Source: Limosilactobacillus balticus | GTDB taxonomy: Bacteria; Bacillota; Bacilli; Lactobacillales; Lactobacillaceae | NCBI RefSeq assembly: GCF_014145615.1 | Contig: NZ_JACIVH010000042.1 | Span: forward strand, 1 to 64,000 | Length of the DNA stretch: 64,000 bases | Reading direction: 5' to 3' | In this document: piece by piece, positions 36,659 through 46,867 of the stretch | Layout: each line of letters opens with the position of its first letter | How positions within the stretch are numbered: position 1 is the first letter of the stretch | Made by a program: the position numbers and the translations under genes | The notes under the pieces: generated by a model | Database searches by the model: none | Told to the model about the DNA's origin: nothing | The model's input: only the letters and a program-made list of their open reading frames with translations

Positions 36659-37045
36659 ATGCGGAATATAATTCTTAATCCAACTAAACGCCAAGTCCAT
36701 AAGATTAATAAGCGGATCGAAAAAGTTTATCGTCCGCGACAGAAACAAGCGTTAATAGTATTTACTACTAACATCAGCAATAACCCAATCTACAAGATTA
36801 GCCTTGATACTTTTCCCGCCCTAGGAACAGGCATTTCAATGACTATGGTTAGTGAGATTTCAATAGATGAGATTAGTAAAGAACAATACATTCTTCTTCT
36901 CTATGCCCTTTATTCTCATTGGAAAAACTTACCATTAGTATTCCGGGGATTTACTCCCAAACAAGTCCGGTGGTTTCAAAAAAAATTTGGTACCCGGGTA
37001 TTTAATGAACATTCAACGGTGGATTGGTGGCGTAAGATAAGATAA
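36659..37045 (+). CDS. Conserved-looking hypothetical protein, 128 aa
   Basis: A basic N terminus (MRNIILNPTKRQVHKINKR) leads to a mixed alpha/beta sequence with QALIVFTTNISNNP, ISMTMVSEISI and a C-terminal KQVRWFQKKFGTRVFNE. No signal peptide, membrane segment or family that I recognise. ATG 36659 has AGAGG 7 nt upstream; a longer frame from 36596 would begin inside a probable -10 region (TATACT). A strong hairpin follows the gene. Confidence 0.65.
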   Translation: MRNIILNPTKRQVHKINKRIEKVYRPRQKQALIVFTTNISNNPIYKISLDTFPALGTGISMTMVSEISIDEISKEQYILLLYALYSHWKNLPLVFRGFTPKQVRWFQKKFGTRVFNEHSTVDWWRKIR

Positions 37046-37069
37046 AAGGGGATTCCATAATGAGTAATT

Positions 37070-37112
37070 AATGGCCTCCACCGCTCGGTAAAACCGAACG
37101 ATGGAGGCCTAT
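37070..37112. terminator. Hairpin between convergent genes
   Basis: GGCCTCCA (37073-37080) and TGGAGGCC (37102-37109) pair perfectly, with an inner TCGGT/ACCGA stem. The flanking T runs are weak. It lies between the 128-aa gene and pyrR. Confidence 0.7.
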
Positions 37113-37144
37113 TGTTGTATGGGAGCTTTTGCCCCGTTCCCCTT

Positions 37145-37693
<549 letters not shown>

Positions 37694-37714
37694 TTAATTA
37701 ATTTAAAATCTTTC

Positions 37715-37847
37715 AAAAGAATAAGACCCTCCGCTAATCTAAGGAAGGATCCAGCATTTACTTGAGTCTTTCCCTCATCCCTAACATTTAACGGGAAAGC
37801 TCGCTAATTATTATTACCATTTTAAGGGTCTATCTTGTCGCTGTCAA
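37715..37847 (-). promoter_or_regulatory. pyrR promoter and attenuator-like leader
   Basis: On the minus strand TTGACA (plus 37842-37847) and TAAAAT (plus 37819-37824) are 17 nt apart. The leader then contains a CTTTCCC/GGGAAAG stem and an 8-bp stem (plus 37725-37732 with 37744-37751) followed by TTATTCTTTT, about 30 nt before the start codon. A terminator inside the leader suggests pyrimidine-dependent attenuation by PyrR; I could not identify a clear PyrR binding-loop consensus. Confidence 0.6.
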
Positions 37848-37852
37848 ACTCA

Positions 37853-38638
37853 CTAATTGGCAAACTCATCTAGCCACTTCTGCACTTCTTGGCTAATATT
37901 TCCCCAGATTTCTTGAAAATCACCCTTATTCTTTAGGTTGTTAACAATTTTCGTCCCATTCGCTGGGTTTTCCCGTACTTCATTAACCGTTTCGTTAACT
38001 TGGTTTAAATCTTGCTTCACGTTGTTACTTTGAACTTGATTTTGCAAATCTTGAATTTGACTTTGAATCTTATCAAGGCGACTTTCTAGTGCTTGTTGGT
38101 CATGGTCCTTTTGATATTGTTGAGTTGCCCCTTTAAGTTCTGCCACTTGGTTAGCGAGACGTTGATTATCTTTTGTTAAATCGCTGATACTGCTTGAATT
38201 ATTGCTTATTTGACTACTTTGCTGGCTATCAGTGGCCGCTTGGTTGGCCGCTTGACGGTTATGAGAACTAATTGCCCACCATGCACATAAGATAACAACA
38301 ATTGCGATAATGACCCATAGCCATCCCCGTCTTGATTTTTGAGGCGTTGCAGTTCCTTGAGATGCATTCTGTGTCCGCATCGGTTGAATATTTAAATTGA
38401 TACTTACCTGAGTACTTTGTCCGTTATTATCCATTACACTTAACATCACAGGGTATTCTCCTGCTTTGTTAACATCTACTTGAGTTAGGTTCATCATCAC
38501 CTTACTCGTTAAATCTTGGCCTTTTTCATCGGATGCATGCACACCCAACTCATGCATTATGTCAGTTTGATTTAAAGGACGGTTAAGTGGCCAATTTAAA
38601 TAATGTTTTTCTACTGTTAGTGTTGGCTGTGTCATCAT
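37853..38638 (-). CDS. Membrane-anchored protein with N-terminal Ig-like (DUF5011-like) domain and C-terminal coiled coil
   Basis: 261 residues. Residues ~55-95 (DLTSKVMM...VDVNKAGEYPVMLSVMDNNGQ) resemble DUF5011/Big_3 Ig-like domains. A single membrane segment (WLWVIIAIVVILCAWWAI) lies near residues 105-123 and is preceded by KSRR. A Gln/Asn/Ser linker follows, then a heptad-like coiled coil (~155-230), and the end is LKNKGDFQEIWGN...WLDEFAN. There is no N-terminal signal. By the positive-inside rule the Ig-like part is cytoplasmic and the coiled coil outside, the reverse of the usual placement. TAGGAGG precedes two ATG codons. Function unknown. Confidence 0.75.
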   Translation of the reverse strand: MMTQPTLTVEKHYLNWPLNRPLNQTDIMHELGVHASDEKGQDLTSKVMMNLTQVDVNKAGEYPVMLSVMDNNGQSTQVSINLNIQPMRTQNASQGTATPQKSRRGWLWVIIAIVVILCAWWAISSHNRQAANQAATDSQQSSQISNNSSSISDLTKDNQRLANQVAELKGATQQYQKDHDQQALESRLDKIQSQIQDLQNQVQSNNVKQDLNQVNETVNEVRENPANGTKIVNNLKNKGDFQEIWGNISQEVQKWLDEFAN

Positions 38639-38689
38639 CTTGCCTCCTATAACGTTTATTTGCCTCGATTATACCATAGAGGAGACAAG

Positions 38690-38741
38690 GAAAATAAAAA
38701 GCTCCCCATGCTTAAATATTATTCAAACATTAGAAGCTTTC
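38690..38741 (-). terminator. Terminator after purA
   Basis: AAAGCTTC/GGAGCTTT stem (one G-U) with an inner ATGTTT/AAGCAT stem, followed by TTTATTTT on the minus strand. Confidence 0.8.
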
Positions 38742-38748
38742 ATCTATT

Positions 38749-40047
<1,299 letters not shown>

Positions 40048-40098
40048 TTATTTTCACCTCATAGTTATATTTTCTAAAATTAACGTTTTTACTTCGCC

Positions 40099-40208
40099 AT
40101 TTTACCGGATTAATTTCTTGTCGTCAACAGTTTATCGAACTATTTTTTGGTATCATTCAGCAAATGTACGCTATTTTCATTGACGCTTCATCTATTTTAG
40201 CGCATAAT
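40099..40208. promoter_or_regulatory. Divergent purA/guaC promoters with a possible PurBox
   Basis: purA (minus strand): TTGACG at plus 40122-40127 and TAAAAT at plus 40099-40104, 17 nt apart. guaC (plus strand): TTGACG 40180-40185 and CATAAT 40203-40208, 17 nt apart. TTTATCGAACTAT (40131-40143), just upstream of the purA -35, resembles the PurR box core CCGAAC with one change. A second box was not seen, so the PurBox is tentative. Confidence 0.65.
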
Positions 40209-40242
40209 AATGACGGTAAATTTTTAAAAAGGAGCTGCCCTA

Positions 40243-41217
40243 ATGAAAACATTCGATTATGATGATATTCAATTGGTCCCAAATAAATGTGTGATCAAGA
40301 GCCGCAAGGAGGCAGATACAAGCGTCAAGTTTGGACCGCGCACATTCAAGATTCCCGTTGTACCTGCAAACATGGAAAGTGTCATCGATGAAGGTTTAGC
40401 GATTTGGCTTGCCCAAAATGACTATTACTACGTGATGCACCGCTTTAATCCAGCGACACGAGCAGCTTTCATTAAAATGATGCATGAAAAAGGATTATTT
40501 GCTTCGATTTCAGTCGGAATTAAAGATAATGAGTATAAGTTTATTGATCAACTAAAATCCGAACAATTAAATCCTGAGTATATTACGATTGATGTTGCCC
40601 ACGGTCATTCTGATTTTGTGATCAAAATGATCGAATACATCAAAGAAAAGCTCCCAGATACCTTTGTAACCGCGGGGAACGTTGCAACTCCCGAAGCTGT
40701 TCGCGACCTCGAAAATGCAGGGGCAGATGCTACTAAGGTTGGGGTTGGTCCCGGTAAAGCCTGCATCACTAAGCTAAAGACTGGTTTCGGTACTGGCGGC
40801 TGGCAATTATCCGCTATTCGTTGGTGTGCTAAAGCTGCGCGGAAACCAATCATTGCTGACGGCGGCATCAGACATAATGGCGATATTGCTAAGTCTGTTC
40901 GTTTTGGCGCTTCAATGGTAATGATTGGCTCAATGCTTGCCGGTCATCTCGAATCACCAGGACATGTTATTAACATTGATGGAAAACAATACAAACAATA
41001 CTGGGGTTCTGCATCTGAAGTTCAAAAAGGGGCTTATCGAAATGTTGAAGGAAAGCAGATGCTTGTTCCTTATCGCGGTTCCATCAAAGACACCTTAAAT
41101 GAAATGCAGGAAGATTTACAATCTTCTATTTCTTACTCCGGTGGTCGTGACCTTGAGGCTATTCGGAAGGTCGATTATATGATTGTAAAAGATTCAATTA
41201 TGAACGGCGATTTTTAA
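40243..41217 (+). CDS. guaC: GMP reductase
   Basis: 324 residues. It converts GMP to IMP and ammonia with NADPH. The protein belongs to the IMPDH/GMPR family but has no CBS domains. Catalytic Cys174 sits in [10 protein letters not shown], with NMESVID near the N terminus, [26 protein letters not shown] and [10 protein letters not shown] in the barrel. These match the short Firmicutes GuaC type better than IMP dehydrogenase. AAGGAG lies 9 nt before the ATG. It is divergent from purA, which uses the IMP made here. Confidence 0.93.
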   Translation: MKTFDYDDIQLVPNKCVIKSRKEADTSVKFGPRTFKIPVVPANMESVIDEGLAIWLAQNDYYYVMHRFNPATRAAFIKMMHEKGLFASISVGIKDNEYKFIDQLKSEQLNPEYITIDVAHGHSDFVIKMIEYIKEKLPDTFVTAGNVATPEAVRDLENAGADATKVGVGPGKACITKLKTGFGTGGWQLSAIRWCAKAARKPIIADGGIRHNGDIAKSVRFGASMVMIGSMLAGHLESPGHVINIDGKQYKQYWGSASEVQKGAYRNVEGKQMLVPYRGSIKDTLNEMQEDLQSSISYSGGRDLEAIRKVDYMIVKDSIMNGDF

Positions 41218-41230
41218 AAATAATGGAAAG

Positions 41231-41417
41231 GAGTGGGAAATAATCTCCTCGACAAGGCGGTGGGCTAAGCTAGAGCGATAATTAGCACGGCACGGGCTGA
41301 TTATCGTTCGCACTTAGACTCGAGCCTTGTGATTATTTTCCACGTTATATTGCTATTGTTCGCGAAAACCGAGGAGGCTGGGAGAAAACAAAGTTTTCTC
41401 CCAGCCTCCTCGGTTTT
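41231..41417 (+). repeat. Structured intergenic repeat, copy 1
   Basis: A ~187-nt element that recurs at 45431-45615 in the same orientation. It starts GAGTGGGAAATAA. Outer stem GTGGGAAATAATC (41233-41245) with GATTATTTTCCAC (41331-41343); inner ACAAGGC/GCCTTGT; apical AGCGATAAT/ATTATCGTT. It ends with a very strong hairpin (CCGAGGAGGCTGGGAG with its complement, 41369-41413) followed by TTTTTT. That final hairpin can end guaC transcripts and, in the other direction, nox transcripts. Substitutions between copies keep the stems paired. Confidence 0.85.
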
Positions 41418-41423
41418 TTATGA

Positions 41424-42773
41424 TTATTTTTCTAATTCAGCTTGCTTCTTTACGGCCGCTTGACCAAGAATATTTACATAGTTAAATGGCCGATCAAAGT
41501 GTGGTTGGAAAAGCATATCAACAAACGCTAAATAATCAATCGTGTGCTTATCTTGGATACATAAGGAAATGATGTTAGCAGATTGAGAAACATCATGCTT
41601 ACTCATAAACTGTCCACCAAGAATTTGCCGAGTCTTCTTATCCCACACTAATGTCATTAATACGGGTGTTGTTGTCGGCATAAATTCTGGACGGTAGTTG
41701 TCCTCAACTGTCACCGCAGCTGCATCAAAGCCCGCTTCTTTTGCATTCTCCAAAGTTAAGCCAGATGATACCATCGTTGTTCCATATAAGTTTAAGCCAG
41801 AACTAGATTGGGTTCCCATATCGCGCATCGTATTACCAAAAAGATTGGTCCCTACGATCGTCCCCTGGCGAATAGCGTTAGTAGCTAATGGAATGTATGC
41901 ATCCTTGCCAGTTGGGTTATAGTGAACAGCCGTTGAATCTCCGGCAGCGTAAATATCTGGATCAGATGATTGCATGTATTCGTTCGTAATAATTGCCCCG
42001 TTATCATGCATCTTAACTTTACCTTTTAAGAGATCAGTATTAGGACGGAATCCAACACAGAGAATAGCAATATCTGCCTCGTAGTTGCCCTTATCCGTCT
42101 TAACGGTTACACTATTTTCGTGGTTTTCAAATCCGGTTACACGTTGGTCAAAGGCAAAATTAGCTCCGTGATCAACAAATTCTTGTTGAATCCGCTCAGT
42201 GTACTCGCGATCAAAGTATTTATGGAGCATCCGTGGCGAACCATCAATCAGTGTTACATCCTTGTTTTGACGAGTGTAAGCTTCTACTAATTCAACCCCA
42301 ATATAGCCTCCACCAATTATAACAATTCGTTGCGCATCTTTAGCAACGTTGAATAATTCTTTAGCGTGGTGGTAATTCTTACATAAATAAACATGAGGAC
42401 CATCTACACCTTCAATTGGTGGAATTACTGGCCATGAACCAGTAGTATCTACTAATTTGTCGTAATGATCAGTCTTTGTTTCGCCTGTCACAAGGTCCGT
42501 CACTGTGACCGTCTTAGTCTTAGGGTCAATATCAGTTACATTATGTTGCATATGGACTGTTGCCCCCATAGCAGCAAGTTGTTCAGGACTGGAGTAAAAC
42601 ATCGCATCTGGATCACCCACATCACCGCTCAAGTAAACAGCAATCCCACACGAGAGGAATGAAACGTTATCATTCCGTTCATAAATTGTGACTTCTGTTT
42701 CTGGATGATTTTGCAAAATTTGGGTAGCGGTAATCGTTCCCGCGTGTGTACAACCAACGATAATAACCTTCAT
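41424..42773 (-). CDS. nox: NADH oxidase, water-forming (CoA-disulfide reductase family)
   Basis: 449 residues. A FAD flavoprotein that oxidises NADH with O2, giving water and regenerating NAD. The redox-active Cys42 lies in SFLSCGIA. The FAD motif is at the N terminus (VIIVGCTHAG), the NADH motif at IVIIGGGYIGVELVEAY, and the second FAD motif at DIYAAGDSTAV. A C-terminal dimerisation domain is present. ATG 42773 has GAGG 8 nt upstream; a GTG nine bases earlier sits on that SD. H2O- versus H2O2-forming activity is assigned from the family. Confidence 0.92.
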   Translation of the reverse strand: MKVIIVGCTHAGTITATQILQNHPETEVTIYERNDNVSFLSCGIAVYLSGDVGDPDAMFYSSPEQLAAMGATVHMQHNVTDIDPKTKTVTVTDLVTGETKTDHYDKLVDTTGSWPVIPPIEGVDGPHVYLCKNYHHAKELFNVAKDAQRIVIIGGGYIGVELVEAYTRQNKDVTLIDGSPRMLHKYFDREYTERIQQEFVDHGANFAFDQRVTGFENHENSVTVKTDKGNYEADIAILCVGFRPNTDLLKGKVKMHDNGAIITNEYMQSSDPDIYAAGDSTAVHYNPTGKDAYIPLATNAIRQGTIVGTNLFGNTMRDMGTQSSSGLNLYGTTMVSSGLTLENAKEAGFDAAAVTVEDNYRPEFMPTTTPVLMTLVWDKKTRQILGGQFMSKHDVSQSANIISLCIQDKHTIDYLAFVDMLFQPHFDRPFNYVNILGQAAVKKQAELEK

Positions 42774-42811
42774 AAAACACACCTCATATCATGTTCCAAT
42801 TTTCACAATTT

Positions 42812-42839
42812 ATTATACGCACAATTCCTATTTAATCAA
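42812..42839 (-). promoter_or_regulatory. nox promoter
   Basis: TTGATT (plus 42834-42839) and TATAAT (plus 42812-42817) with a 16-nt spacer on the minus strand. A TTGTGAAAA half-site just downstream (about 42800-42808) resembles half of a Rex operator; the other half is not obvious. Confidence 0.6.
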
Positions 42840-43041
42840 TATATAAAATAGGAATATTGATTTTCAATTGATAATCAATTATCGCCTTTATTACATAAAA
42901 TTCCAATACAGTTATTATCGTATAAGATATTAAGTTGATTTTTATTTATATCGACAGATAAATAACGCCACATTTTTCTTCTGAAATTTTTTAAAAATTA
43001 TTGTAAAATTACTCACAATTGACTATGTTAGGAGTTTTAAT

Positions 43042-43539
43042 ATGGAATCTACTTTTCGGTTACGGCGCTCAATTGTTGCTGCAATGTTACTAGCACTAAC
43101 ACTTGTCCTCGGCCGGTTCTTTCTTATCCCTATTCCATGGACACACGGTAACGTCAACTTGTGTGATGCCGGGGTGTTCATCGCAGCTATGCTTTTAGGT
43201 CCAGGAGCTGGAACAATTGTTGGGGGCTTTGGCGGAATGTTTCTCGATCTTATTTCCGGCTTTCCACAGGATGCCTTATTTTCATTTGCAGCCCACGGTT
43301 TAGAAGGATTTATCAGCGGTTGGATTTATAAGAAATACGGCAACACCACCTGGGGCAAATGGACCGCAATCGTAGCAGGAACAATTATAATGATCGCCAT
43401 CTACTTTATCTGCAATACCGTTATGTACCACGTAATTACCGGTTTTTTGAGTTTAGGTTCAAACTTTATCCAAGGAATGATCGGTGGAATAGTAGCGTTA
43501 ATTGTTATTAGACAATTGAAGAAGCATCATGTTGAATAA
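43042..43539 (+). CDS. ECF transporter S component (substrate-binding membrane subunit)
   Basis: 165 residues with five to six membrane segments. WTHGNVNLCDAGVFIAAMLLGPGAG and DLISGFPQDALFSFAAHGLEG fit the ECF-ribofla_trS/PF07155-type S components that bind vitamins. GGAG precedes ATG by 8 nt. No ATPase or T component is nearby, so it should share the general ECF module encoded elsewhere, as group II S components do. The substrate is not readable; no riboswitch was seen in the leader. Confidence 0.82.
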   Translation: MESTFRLRRSIVAAMLLALTLVLGRFFLIPIPWTHGNVNLCDAGVFIAAMLLGPGAGTIVGGFGGMFLDLISGFPQDALFSFAAHGLEGFISGWIYKKYGNTTWGKWTAIVAGTIIMIAIYFICNTVMYHVITGFLSLGSNFIQGMIGGIVALIVIRQLKKHHVE

Positions 43540-43593
43540 AAAACACTCGAGAACTAATCGCCTTAACGGCTTATCTGTTCTCGAGTGTTTTTT
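43537..43593. terminator. Bidirectional terminator
   Basis: AAAAAACACTCGAGAAC and GTTCTCGAGTGTTTTTT form a 17-bp perfect stem between convergent genes, overlapping both stop codons. Confidence 0.93.
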
Positions 43594-45379
43594 ATGGTTC
43601 AATTCCTCCACTTGTAGGAATAACAATAATATAGTTTAAAATTCGATTAGCATAACTTTGCTTACCAGTAAAATCTTTAATGGCTGCATTTAATTCCCTA
43701 AGGTTATCAGTAATAATTCCATCAGTATGATTATACATTGCTTGTTTCATAATACCTTCTTCATTAACGGTCCACGTATATACCGGCTGCCGCTGCCAGT
43801 GAGCCTGGGTGATGAAATCTTGGTTTAAAGTAGAATATTCCATCGAATACCCATCTGCTGCTCCCTGTGGATTCCCAAAATTATAAGGCTGAATATATAA
43901 AACTTTTAACTTTGGATTAATTTTCTTCAAGCTGGTCACTACACTATAGTCAAGCGAATGAATTTGATCATGGTCACGCAAGATTCGTTTTCCATAACGC
44001 GCATTAAAGTTTCGAAGCATTTCTTTAGAATCACGGGGAGTGGATTTTATTTCAATTAATAATTTTTGATGACGTTTTTCAGCAGCTGCAAGATATTGGT
44101 CGAAACTCGCTACCTTAGCACGATAGCCATTTTCATGTGCTGTTAGCTGGGTTAATTGGTTAAGCGTTAATTCATGCGGTGTTTTATCAACTCCAGTAAG
44201 TTTTTTCAAATTTTCATCATGTATCACAACAAACTGGTGGTCCTTTGTTTCATGCAAATCCATTTCAACATAATCAGGCCTAAGTTTACTCGTTTTTTCC
44301 ATCGCCGGAATTGTATTCTGGACGCCATTTTCTTCGGCTACTCCACGGTGCGAAATCGTAACTGGTCGTCTTATTCCGTGGCCCAACAAGTAAAAAGTAT
44401 TATTGGCAATTGTCGTTAGCCCAATTACAAGTAATATCAAAGTGAAAATTTCTATTAAGCCCCGTGACACATGCTCCGGAGCAACTGAAAGCTCACTTAT
44501 TTTAACTAGCGGGTTAACAACCACCAATAAAATAATCGTCCCGGCCCAGATTGCAAGTAATTCGCCACCTAACTGTAAGAAAGATAGGTTAAAAATTGCA
44601 GTAAGAAGAGGTAATTTCCCGGGTAATAAATCTAATCCTAATTGAAACAGATAGATTAATACATAGAAACAAACTGTAAAGATACTGGTAAGGATTGTTA
44701 CAAAAATTATTTGTTCAAAAAGCGTTGCCCATTTGAACTTACTTGTCATTTGCCAACTGCGATGCATTGCAGTCCTTAAGTGAAGGTGTTGATAAGCCAT
44801 CAACGGCATTGTTAAAATTAAGCGAATTCCGAGCACCGTCATCAACACATAGAACAACAATAGACCGCTAATTAACCATCCATTACGCGTCAAATAATCA
44901 ATAATAAATTGTGGAATCTGAATCTTTGCTAATAACGGCGTACGAAAAATAATATCCGCGAATGGAATTACTAGCAGAAAGTACCCTAATAATAAAATTA
45001 GTGATCCAAGATTTAGTAAGGATAACGTTTCACGAGTCTGCTTAAATATTCGTTGCCATCGAAAATTAGGCAAGCCTATTTCGCGAAATCCCGTCAACAA
45101 GAGCATAAATTCCCCATAGATAATAATTAGTAAACATCCTAATTCAATCAACAAACTAATAACAACTAATGGGTGCTTCATCAAAATAGTTATTAAATTT
45201 TGACATGACACAAACGGAATTTCTCCGGCTTGTAACACAAAGGTTGTTATCCAGCGAAAAAAAGGAATCACTGCAAATTGATTTACAATATCAAGGCCAC
45301 CAAATAATATTAAGTATTCCAACCAATTTTTCCTGAATTGACGTGAATATTGTATAAACGCACGATAAGCATTCTTCAT
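43592..45379 (-). CDS. Membrane glycerophosphodiester phosphodiesterase
   Basis: 595 residues. The first ~320 residues form a membrane domain with several hydrophobic segments, as in GDPD proteins with an N-terminal GPDPase_memb region. The C-terminal ~250 residues are the catalytic GDPD TIM barrel: ISHRGVAEENG (catalytic His and Glu-Asn), YVEMDLHETKDH and VVIHDENL. It would hydrolyse glycerophosphodiesters or polyglycerol-phosphate ends at the membrane. ATG 45379 has GGGAGAG 9 nt upstream; a GTG 18 bases earlier overlaps that SD. A role in lipoteichoic acid or phospholipid turnover is inferred. Confidence 0.9.
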   Translation of the reverse strand: MKNAYRAFIQYSRQFRKNWLEYLILFGGLDIVNQFAVIPFFRWITTFVLQAGEIPFVSCQNLITILMKHPLVVISLLIELGCLLIIIYGEFMLLLTGFREIGLPNFRWQRIFKQTRETLSLLNLGSLILLLGYFLLVIPFADIIFRTPLLAKIQIPQFIIDYLTRNGWLISGLLLFYVLMTVLGIRLILTMPLMAYQHLHLRTAMHRSWQMTSKFKWATLFEQIIFVTILTSIFTVCFYVLIYLFQLGLDLLPGKLPLLTAIFNLSFLQLGGELLAIWAGTIILLVVVNPLVKISELSVAPEHVSRGLIEIFTLILLVIGLTTIANNTFYLLGHGIRRPVTISHRGVAEENGVQNTIPAMEKTSKLRPDYVEMDLHETKDHQFVVIHDENLKKLTGVDKTPHELTLNQLTQLTAHENGYRAKVASFDQYLAAAEKRHQKLLIEIKSTPRDSKEMLRNFNARYGKRILRDHDQIHSLDYSVVTSLKKINPKLKVLYIQPYNFGNPQGAADGYSMEYSTLNQDFITQAHWQRQPVYTWTVNEEGIMKQAMYNHTDGIITDNLRELNAAIKDFTGKQSYANRILNYIIVIPTSGGIEP

Positions 45380-45430
45380 CTTTTTTAACTCTCCCACCGA
45401 AACTAGTTAAGAAGATTATACCAAAAAAGA

Positions 45431-45615
45431 GAGTGGGAAATAACCTCCTCGACAAGGCGGTTGGCTAAGCTAGGACGATGATTAGCACGGCACGGGCTGA
45501 TTATCGTTCGTACTTAGACTCGAGCCTCGTGGTTATTTTCCACGTTATCTTTCTATTGTTCATAAAAGTAGTTGAGGCTGAGAGAAAACAAAAGTTTTCT
45601 CCCAGCCTCTTCAGT
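45431..45615 (+). repeat. Structured intergenic repeat, copy 2
   Basis: Second copy of the element at 41231-41417, same strand. Where copy 1 has a T-A pair (41244/41332), copy 2 has C-G (45444/45532). Where copy 1 has G-U (41275/41307), copy 2 has A-U (45475/45507). The final hairpin (about 45571-45614) is retained but lacks the T run of copy 1. It lies between the GDPD gene and the cupin gene, both on the minus strand. Confidence 0.85.
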
Positions 45616-45623
45616 TAACTTTG

Positions 45624-45920
45624 CTATTTTAACTTTGATTTAATTACCATGACCTCGGTATCTTCGATTGCTTTTAAATAATGATGTTCATTAGGATGAA
45701 GTTGGACAATATCACCTGGTACTACCACTTCTTCACGTTTCTCGGCAACATCCCCAAAGATAGCCTTACCCTTAATTGGAACCACAATTACATCATAATC
45801 AACGAAGTGTTCCGGAACATCTTTTCCAGCAGGAACCACTAGATGAGTTACCACTTGGGATTCTGTTTCAATAATATTTTCAAAAAGGTTAATATCTGTA
45901 TCAGTTTTAATAAATTTCAT
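45624..45920 (-). CDS. Small cupin-fold protein
   Basis: 98 residues forming a single beta-barrel domain: VVTHLVVPAGKDVPEHFVDYDVIVVPIKGKAIF followed in the second motif by VVPGDIVQLHPNEHHYLKAIED (quoted in part; positions ~25-90). Possible metal ligands are His in PEHF and in NEHHY. ATG 45920 has GAGG 9 nt upstream; a TTG start at 45935 would overlap the preceding stop. It follows the aldo/keto reductase gene closely and is likely cotranscribed. No specific activity can be assigned. Confidence 0.8.
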   Translation of the reverse strand: MKFIKTDTDINLFENIIETESQVVTHLVVPAGKDVPEHFVDYDVIVVPIKGKAIFGDVAEKREEVVVPGDIVQLHPNEHHYLKAIEDTEVMVIKSKLK

Positions 45921-45931
45921 GTCTCTAATCC

Positions 45932-46798
45932 TCAATAATCAACCTCATCCGGGTCAGCACATTGTCCACCAAGATTTGGTAATAAACTAATCTTGCGCAT
46001 ATCCTCATCCGTTAATTCGAAATCAAATATATTTTGGTTGCTTATCATCCGTTCTTTATGGACAGACTTCGGTAATGGAAGAATCCCTTGTTGGAGAACC
46101 CAACGTAAGCAGACTTGTGCTGGCGTTTTTTGATACTTATCAGCGATTTGAATCATTGTTGGATTAGTTAATACTTTAGCACCTTGACCACCTAAGGGAG
46201 CCCATGCCTCTACTAAGATATTGTGTGCTTGTAAGTATTTAACTTCTTCTGTATGTGGCCATCCCGGATGAACTTCTATTTGATCAACTGCTGGTGCTAC
46301 CTTGGCTGTTTTCATCAATTCTGCAATATGGTGAGGCATAAAATTACTTACCCCAATTGCCCGAATTTTACCTTCATTGTAAAGGTCTTCCATTGCACGC
46401 CACGTTTCAGCATTAATCTTGGCAGCCTCATCACCAAACTGCTTTTCATTAGCCGGCCAGTGAATTAAATAAAGGTCTAAATAATCCATCTGTAAACGAT
46501 CAAGCGTTTCTTGAAAAGCCTTCTTCGTTTGTTCATAGCCACGATTAGTATTCCATAGCTTGCTAGTCACAAAAAGGTCTTCACGCTTAATTCCCGAATC
46601 CTTAATACCCTTACCTACTGCTTCTTCGTTTCCATAAACAGCAGCAGTATCAATGTGTCGATAACCAGTTTCAATTGCTTCTTTCACGGCCTGCTCAGCT
46701 ATATCTGCTGGAGTCCTAAATGTACCATATCCCACACAAGGAATCTTGACCCCATTATTTAAGTTGAATGTTGAGTTAATATTAGTTAATTCAAGCAT
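45932..46798 (-). CDS. Aldo/keto reductase (2,5-diketogluconate reductase-like)
   Basis: 288 residues, NADPH-dependent carbonyl reductase of the AKR family. The catalytic tetrad is complete: Asp50, Tyr55 (HIDTAAVYGNE), Lys80 (VTSKLWN) and His113 (LYLIHWP). The cofactor region near the C terminus is LPKSVHKERMISN. An SD (GGAAGGGA) precedes the ATG. It is followed directly by a cupin gene. The substrate is probably a small aldehyde or keto sugar (family inference). Confidence 0.92.
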   Translation of the reverse strand: MLELTNINSTFNLNNGVKIPCVGYGTFRTPADIAEQAVKEAIETGYRHIDTAAVYGNEEAVGKGIKDSGIKREDLFVTSKLWNTNRGYEQTKKAFQETLDRLQMDYLDLYLIHWPANEKQFGDEAAKINAETWRAMEDLYNEGKIRAIGVSNFMPHHIAELMKTAKVAPAVDQIEVHPGWPHTEEVKYLQAHNILVEAWAPLGGQGAKVLTNPTMIQIADKYQKTPAQVCLRWVLQQGILPLPKSVHKERMISNQNIFDFELTDEDMRKISLLPNLGGQCADPDEVDY

Positions 46799-46867
46799 CT
46801 TTGTATCCCTTCCTTCATTTTCTATTATATCTTTTTTCAGATTGGATAACTCACTAGAACAATATAA

